Origin: Sphingomonadales bacterium
Lineage (GTDB): Bacteria; Pseudomonadota; Alphaproteobacteria; Sphingomonadales; Sphingomonadaceae
Reading direction: 5' to 3'
NCBI GenBank assembly: GCA_025360285.1
Contig: JANYCM010000034.1
Coordinates: 1 to 16,611 of the forward strand
DNA length: 16,611 nucleotides
Below the pieces are notes generated by a model. It saw only the letters and a program-made list of their open reading frames with translations. It had not been told where the DNA came from and did no database searches. Positions 14,080-16,611 of this stretch are shown here, one piece after another. Both the position numbers and the translations under genes were made by a program. The stretch's first letter is position 1. Each line of letters begins with the position of its first letter.

Positions 14080-14679
14080 ATGGCTCGTGATACGCAGATC
14101 ATCGCCGCCGCCGCCGGTGATGCGGCAATGGCGGCGCAGGTGCTGGCCAACGCCTTTCACAATGATCCGGCCTTTTCCTGGATCCTGCCCGATGCCGACG
14201 CACGGCGGCTCCGCCTGCCGCGGCTGTTCGATCTGCTGTTCCGGCTCGATCAGACCGGCGGCATGGCGCTGAAATCCAGCACCGATGACGCCATTTCGCT
14301 GTGGCAACCGCCCGGCCATGTCGGCACGCCGCTGCGCCAGATCATCGCCCAGGCGATCCCCTTGCTGCGCATCTTCGGCCTGTCCATCGGGCGGGCGCTG
14401 GCAGTGTCGAACGCCATCGAAGCGCATCTGCCGCGCGACCAGCCCTGTTGGTATGCCCATATCATCGGCGTCGACACGGCGGCGCAGGGTCGCGGCCTGG
14501 GGGCGGCGATGGTCCTTGCCGGGGTGGCGCGCGCCAATGCCGATGGCCTGCCGGTGTATCTGGAGACGGCAACGGCGAGCAATGTCGGCTTTTACACCAG
14601 CCTGGGCTTTACCGTTGTGGCGGAATGGGATGTGCCCCAGGGGCCGCATTTCTGGTCGATGCTGCGGCAGGTGGGTTAA
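14080..14679 (+). CDS. GNAT-family N-acetyltransferase
   Basis: A 199-residue protein with the GNAT acetyl-CoA-binding core near its C-terminus: strand 4 YAHIIGVD (125-132), the pyrophosphate loop QGRGLG (136-141), then LETATASNVGFYTSLGF (161-177), a typical motif B with the Asn and Tyr of the family. The N-terminal part has the AFHNDPAFSWILPD start common in this subfamily. It would transfer an acetyl group to a small molecule or peptide amine; the substrate is not evident. ATG at 14080 is chosen because GGGGAG lies seven bases upstream; an earlier in-frame ATG at 14062 would bury that site. It diverges from the gene at 13524-13979 across 100 bases in which no clear promoter boxes were found. 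Confidence 0.9.
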   Translation: MARDTQIIAAAAGDAAMAAQVLANAFHNDPAFSWILPDADARRLRLPRLFDLLFRLDQTGGMALKSSTDDAISLWQPPGHVGTPLRQIIAQAIPLLRIFGLSIGRALAVSNAIEAHLPRDQPCWYAHIIGVDTAAQGRGLGAAMVLAGVARANADGLPVYLETATASNVGFYTSLGFTVVAEWDVPQGPHFWSMLRQVG

Positions 14680-14729
14680 ACGCGACAGGCAGCATCCACG
14701 GCACGGGGTCGTTTGTCGCCGGACCTTGG

Positions 14730-14888
14730 TTAGAAATCCACCGCAATGCCGCCCTTTTCCCAATCGCCATAGCGCACTGGATCGGGGCCGGCGCGGCCGC
14801 CGACTTCCGGGGTGGCCGGGGGCGGTGCCGCCGGCGTGGCGGTGTCCGCCGCTGGCTTTGGTTCGGCGGGCGTGGGATCATCATGCAT
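14730..14888 (-). CDS. DUF1674 / SDHAF4-type small protein
   Basis: A 52-residue gene. The N-terminal half is a Pro/Ala-rich, disordered leader. The C-terminal block GPDPVRYGDWEKGGIAVDF is the hallmark of DUF1674, the family that includes eukaryotic succinate dehydrogenase assembly factor 4. By analogy it may help assemble flavinylated SdhA; this is inference for bacteria. The start is ATG at 14888, with GGAA about eight bases upstream. It converges on the GNAT gene (50-base gap, with a weak GCGACA/TGTCGC inverted pair) and diverges from the SDR. In many alphaproteobacteria a DUF1674 gene lies next to rsmB (from memory), and rsmB is indeed close by here. Confidence 0.88.
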   Translation of the reverse strand: MHDDPTPAEPKPAADTATPAAPPPATPEVGGRAGPDPVRYGDWEKGGIAVDF

Positions 14889-14973
14889 GTCAGGGTTTCC
14901 GATTGGCGCGCGCCTGCGCTACGGGGCATAGCGATAGGCAATCAATGCCAGCGATAAAAGGGGCAGCGGCATC

Positions 14974-15813
14974 ATGGCCGGACAGTTTGACAACCGGGTC
15001 ATCGCCATCACCGGCGCCGGCAGCGGCATTGGCCGGGCGCTGGCGCTGGGCCTGGCCGACAGGGGCGCCGTGCTGGCGCTGGCCGACATGGATGCGGCGG
15101 GCCTCGCCGAAACGCGGCGCCTGCTCGGCAACCGGCCGGCGAGCAGCACGACATTGGATGTGACCGATACGGCGGCATTGACCGCCTGGATCGATGGCGC
15201 AGCGGCAGAGTTTGGCCGCCTGGACGGCATTATCAACAACGCCGGGCTGTCAGTGGTGGCCCCCTTCGCCGATTGCCCGCGCGCCGATTTTGATCGGGTG
15301 ATGGCAGTCAATTTCACCGGTGTTGTCGAAGGCTGCCGGGCGGCACTGCCGCACCTGCGCACCTCGGCCGGTGATGGCAAGGGCACCTGGCTGGTCAATA
15401 TCTCGTCGGTGTTCGGCATGATGGGTTATCCAACGCAAAGCGCGTACAATGCGTCGAAATATGCCGTGCGTGGGCTGACCGAAGCGCTGTATCTGGAACT
15501 GGGCGTTACCGATCCGGGCATCACCGTCATCCGCGTCCATCCCGGCGGGGTGAAGACCAATGTGGCGCGCAATTCCAAGCGCATCGCCGCGCTGCCCGGC
15601 CAGCGTACCGACCTGGATTTTGCCGCCGAATTCGAAAAGGCGGCGCGCACGACGCCCGACCAGGCGGCGGCGATCATCATCGATGGCATGGAAAAGCGCC
15701 GGCCGCGGGTGCTGATCGGCCCCGATGCGCGTTTCATCGACTGGATGACCCGGCTGTTCCCCGTCAGCTATTTCAAGCGCATCGGCAGCTTTTTGGGAGG
15801 CGGCAATCGCTAG
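14974..15813 (+). CDS. Classical short-chain dehydrogenase/reductase
   Basis: A 279-residue NAD(P)-dependent SDR with a Rossmann fold. The cofactor motif is TGAGSGIG (13-20), with Asp38 or Asp40 (LADMD) after strand 2 favouring NAD(H). Next come LDVTD (61-65), NNAG (88-91) and Asn113. The catalytic triad is Ser145 (VNISSVFG), Tyr158 and Lys162 (YNASK), followed by HPGGVKT. The C-terminal extension RVLIGPDARFIDWMTRLFP is typical of the acyl/lipid or steroid-like SDRs of this group. The substrate is not known. ATG at 14974 has AGGGG about ten bases upstream. Its stop lies 16 bases before the chosen rsmB start, so the two may be co-transcribed. Confidence 0.93.
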   Translation: MAGQFDNRVIAITGAGSGIGRALALGLADRGAVLALADMDAAGLAETRRLLGNRPASSTTLDVTDTAALTAWIDGAAAEFGRLDGIINNAGLSVVAPFADCPRADFDRVMAVNFTGVVEGCRAALPHLRTSAGDGKGTWLVNISSVFGMMGYPTQSAYNASKYAVRGLTEALYLELGVTDPGITVIRVHPGGVKTNVARNSKRIAALPGQRTDLDFAAEFEKAARTTPDQAAAIIIDGMEKRRPRVLIGPDARFIDWMTRLFPVSYFKRIGSFLGGGNR

Positions 15814-15829
15814 CCCTGCCGAACGCCCG

Positions 15830-16611
15830 GTGCAGGCGACCCAGGGTGTGCCCGCCCGGCGCGGCGCGCTGCGGCTGTTGATGGCGGTGCTGGGCCGCGG
15901 CACGCCGCTGGAACTGGCGATCGAATCGAGCCTCGATGGCATTCCGATGGCCAATGATCGGGCGCTGGCCCGGCATCTGGCCGCCACGGTGCTGCGCTGG
16001 CTACCCGATCTGGACGCGCTGATCGATTCAGCCACTCCCAAGCCACTGCCCGATGATGCCCGCGCCCGCCAGGTACTGCGCATCGCGCTGGCCGGCTGGC
16101 TCAGGCTCGGCACGCCGCAACATGCGGCCGTGGCGACGGCGCTGCCGCTGGTCGAAGGCGGCCCGCGCCGGCTGGTTCACGGCGTGCTCGGCAATCTGAT
16201 GCGCAAGGGCGCGGCGCTGCCCGATGCGCCGCATCTGCCCGATCTGTTCGCCATCCGCTGGGCGATGGACTGGGGGCCGGACGTGGCCGAGGCGGCGGCG
16301 CGGTCCTTGGCCGAGGAACCGGCAACCGACTTGACGTTGCGTGACCCGGCCGAAACGGCGCATTGGGCGGCGGCACTGGGCGGCACGAGCCTGTTGCCCG
16401 GCCATGTCCGGGTGCCGCGCAGCAAGCAATTGGGCGGCATCACCGAATGGCCGGGGTTCACCGAGGGCGCCTGGTGGGTGCAGGATCTCGCCGCGTCGCT
16501 GCCTGTTCGCCTGCTGGGCGCGAAAAAGGGTGAGCGCATCCTCGACCTGTGTGCGGCACCCGGACATGGCCGGGCAACAGGCTCGTGCCGCCCAGTGCCG
16601 CCGCCCAATGC
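15830..16611 (+). CDS. rsmB: 16S rRNA m5C967 methyltransferase RsmB (RsmB/NOP family), 3' part beyond window
   Basis: RsmB methylates C967 of 16S rRNA using SAM. The N-terminal NusB-like RNA-binding domain is seen (RRGALRLLMAVLGRG, ARHLAATVLRWLPDLDALI, RQVLRIALAGWLRLG, AAVATALPLV, RRLVHGVLGNLMRKG). The linker and start of the methyltransferase domain follow (EGAWWVQDLAAS, then ERILDLCAAPG). After LCAAPG at about 16565 the expected GGKT-QLAA loop is missing: the frame reads HGRATGSCRPVPPPN to the end. The start is uncertain: GTG at 15830 is used, but it has no Shine-Dalgarno. A strong GGAGG at 15796-15800 instead sits five bases before an in-frame ATC at 15806. Family identity is secure from the N-terminal and motif order. 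Confidence 0.85.
   Translation, partial: MQATQGVPARRGALRLLMAVLGRGTPLELAIESSLDGIPMANDRALARHLAATVLRWLPDLDALIDSATPKPLPDDARARQVLRIALAGWLRLGTPQHAAVATALPLVEGGPRRLVHGVLGNLMRKGAALPDAPHLPDLFAIRWAMDWGPDVAEAAARSLAEEPATDLTLRDPAETAHWAAALGGTSLLPGHVRVPRSKQLGGITEWPGFTEGAWWVQDLAASLPVRLLGAKKGERILDLCAAPGHGRATGSCRPVPPPN

Noticed and set aside
14609..14941. 110-codon minus-strand frame over the DUF1674 gene
   Set aside because: The DUF1674 frame, shifted from it, carries the conserved C-terminal motif; the longer frame does not.
16028..16567. Minus-strand open frames under rsmB
   Set aside because: They are antisense to clear RsmB sequence and show low-complexity Arg/Ala/Pro composition.
1..16611. CRISPR arrays, tRNA or rRNA genes, prophage genes
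   Set aside because: No regularly spaced direct repeats, no cloverleaf-like segments with the conserved T-loop sequence, and no phage-type genes were seen.

Overview
The window is GC-rich DNA from an alphaproteobacterium, most likely a sphingomonad. This is inferred from the style of GatB and GatA, the DUF1674 protein near rsmB, the many amidohydrolase, Rieske and molybdenum-hydroxylase genes, and the REP-like intergenic hairpins. No tRNA, rRNA, CRISPR array, IS element or transposase was seen. No gap between genes is longer than about 160 bases, and each is described.

Left arm (1-3340, minus strand). This is the gatC-gatA-gatB operon for the tRNA-dependent amidotransferase that makes Gln-tRNA(Gln) and Asn-tRNA(Asn). 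A complete vapBC toxin-antitoxin pair (AbrB-type antitoxin, PIN-domain RNase toxin) sits between gatA and gatB. It has a perfect 29-bp palindrome in front of it. The vapB/vapC and vapC/gatB junctions both overlap by 3-4 bases, so gatB is translationally joined to a toxin gene. GatA also seems to stop a few residues early at this junction. This is the most unusual arrangement in the window.

Middle (3341-9433). A large secreted amidohydrolase (minus) diverges from a secreted MetX-like alpha/beta hydrolase (plus), which may be leaderless. The latter converges on a DUF3237 gene (minus), which in turn diverges from a Rieske-type ring-hydroxylating oxygenase alpha subunit (plus). A charged, periplasmic DUF3011 protein follows, preceded by two mutually exclusive hairpins. 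The convergent gap at 9274-9433 holds two adjacent odd-centred palindromes.

Right of centre (9434-13979, minus). A tri-haem cytochrome c, a two-cluster [2Fe-2S] protein and a Tat-exported molybdopterin subunit form a tight, overlapping operon for a periplasmic molybdenum hydroxylase. Electrons would pass from Mo through 2Fe-2S to cytochrome c. A small unrecognised protein (lipocalin-like or DUF3598-like guess) lies just upstream and may be the first gene of the unit.

Right end (14080-16611). A GNAT acetyltransferase (plus), a 52-residue DUF1674/SDHAF4-type gene (minus), a classical SDR (plus) and the start of rsmB (plus, cut by the window edge). The last roughly 50 bases of rsmB do not read as the expected SAM-binding loop in any frame and may be poor sequence.
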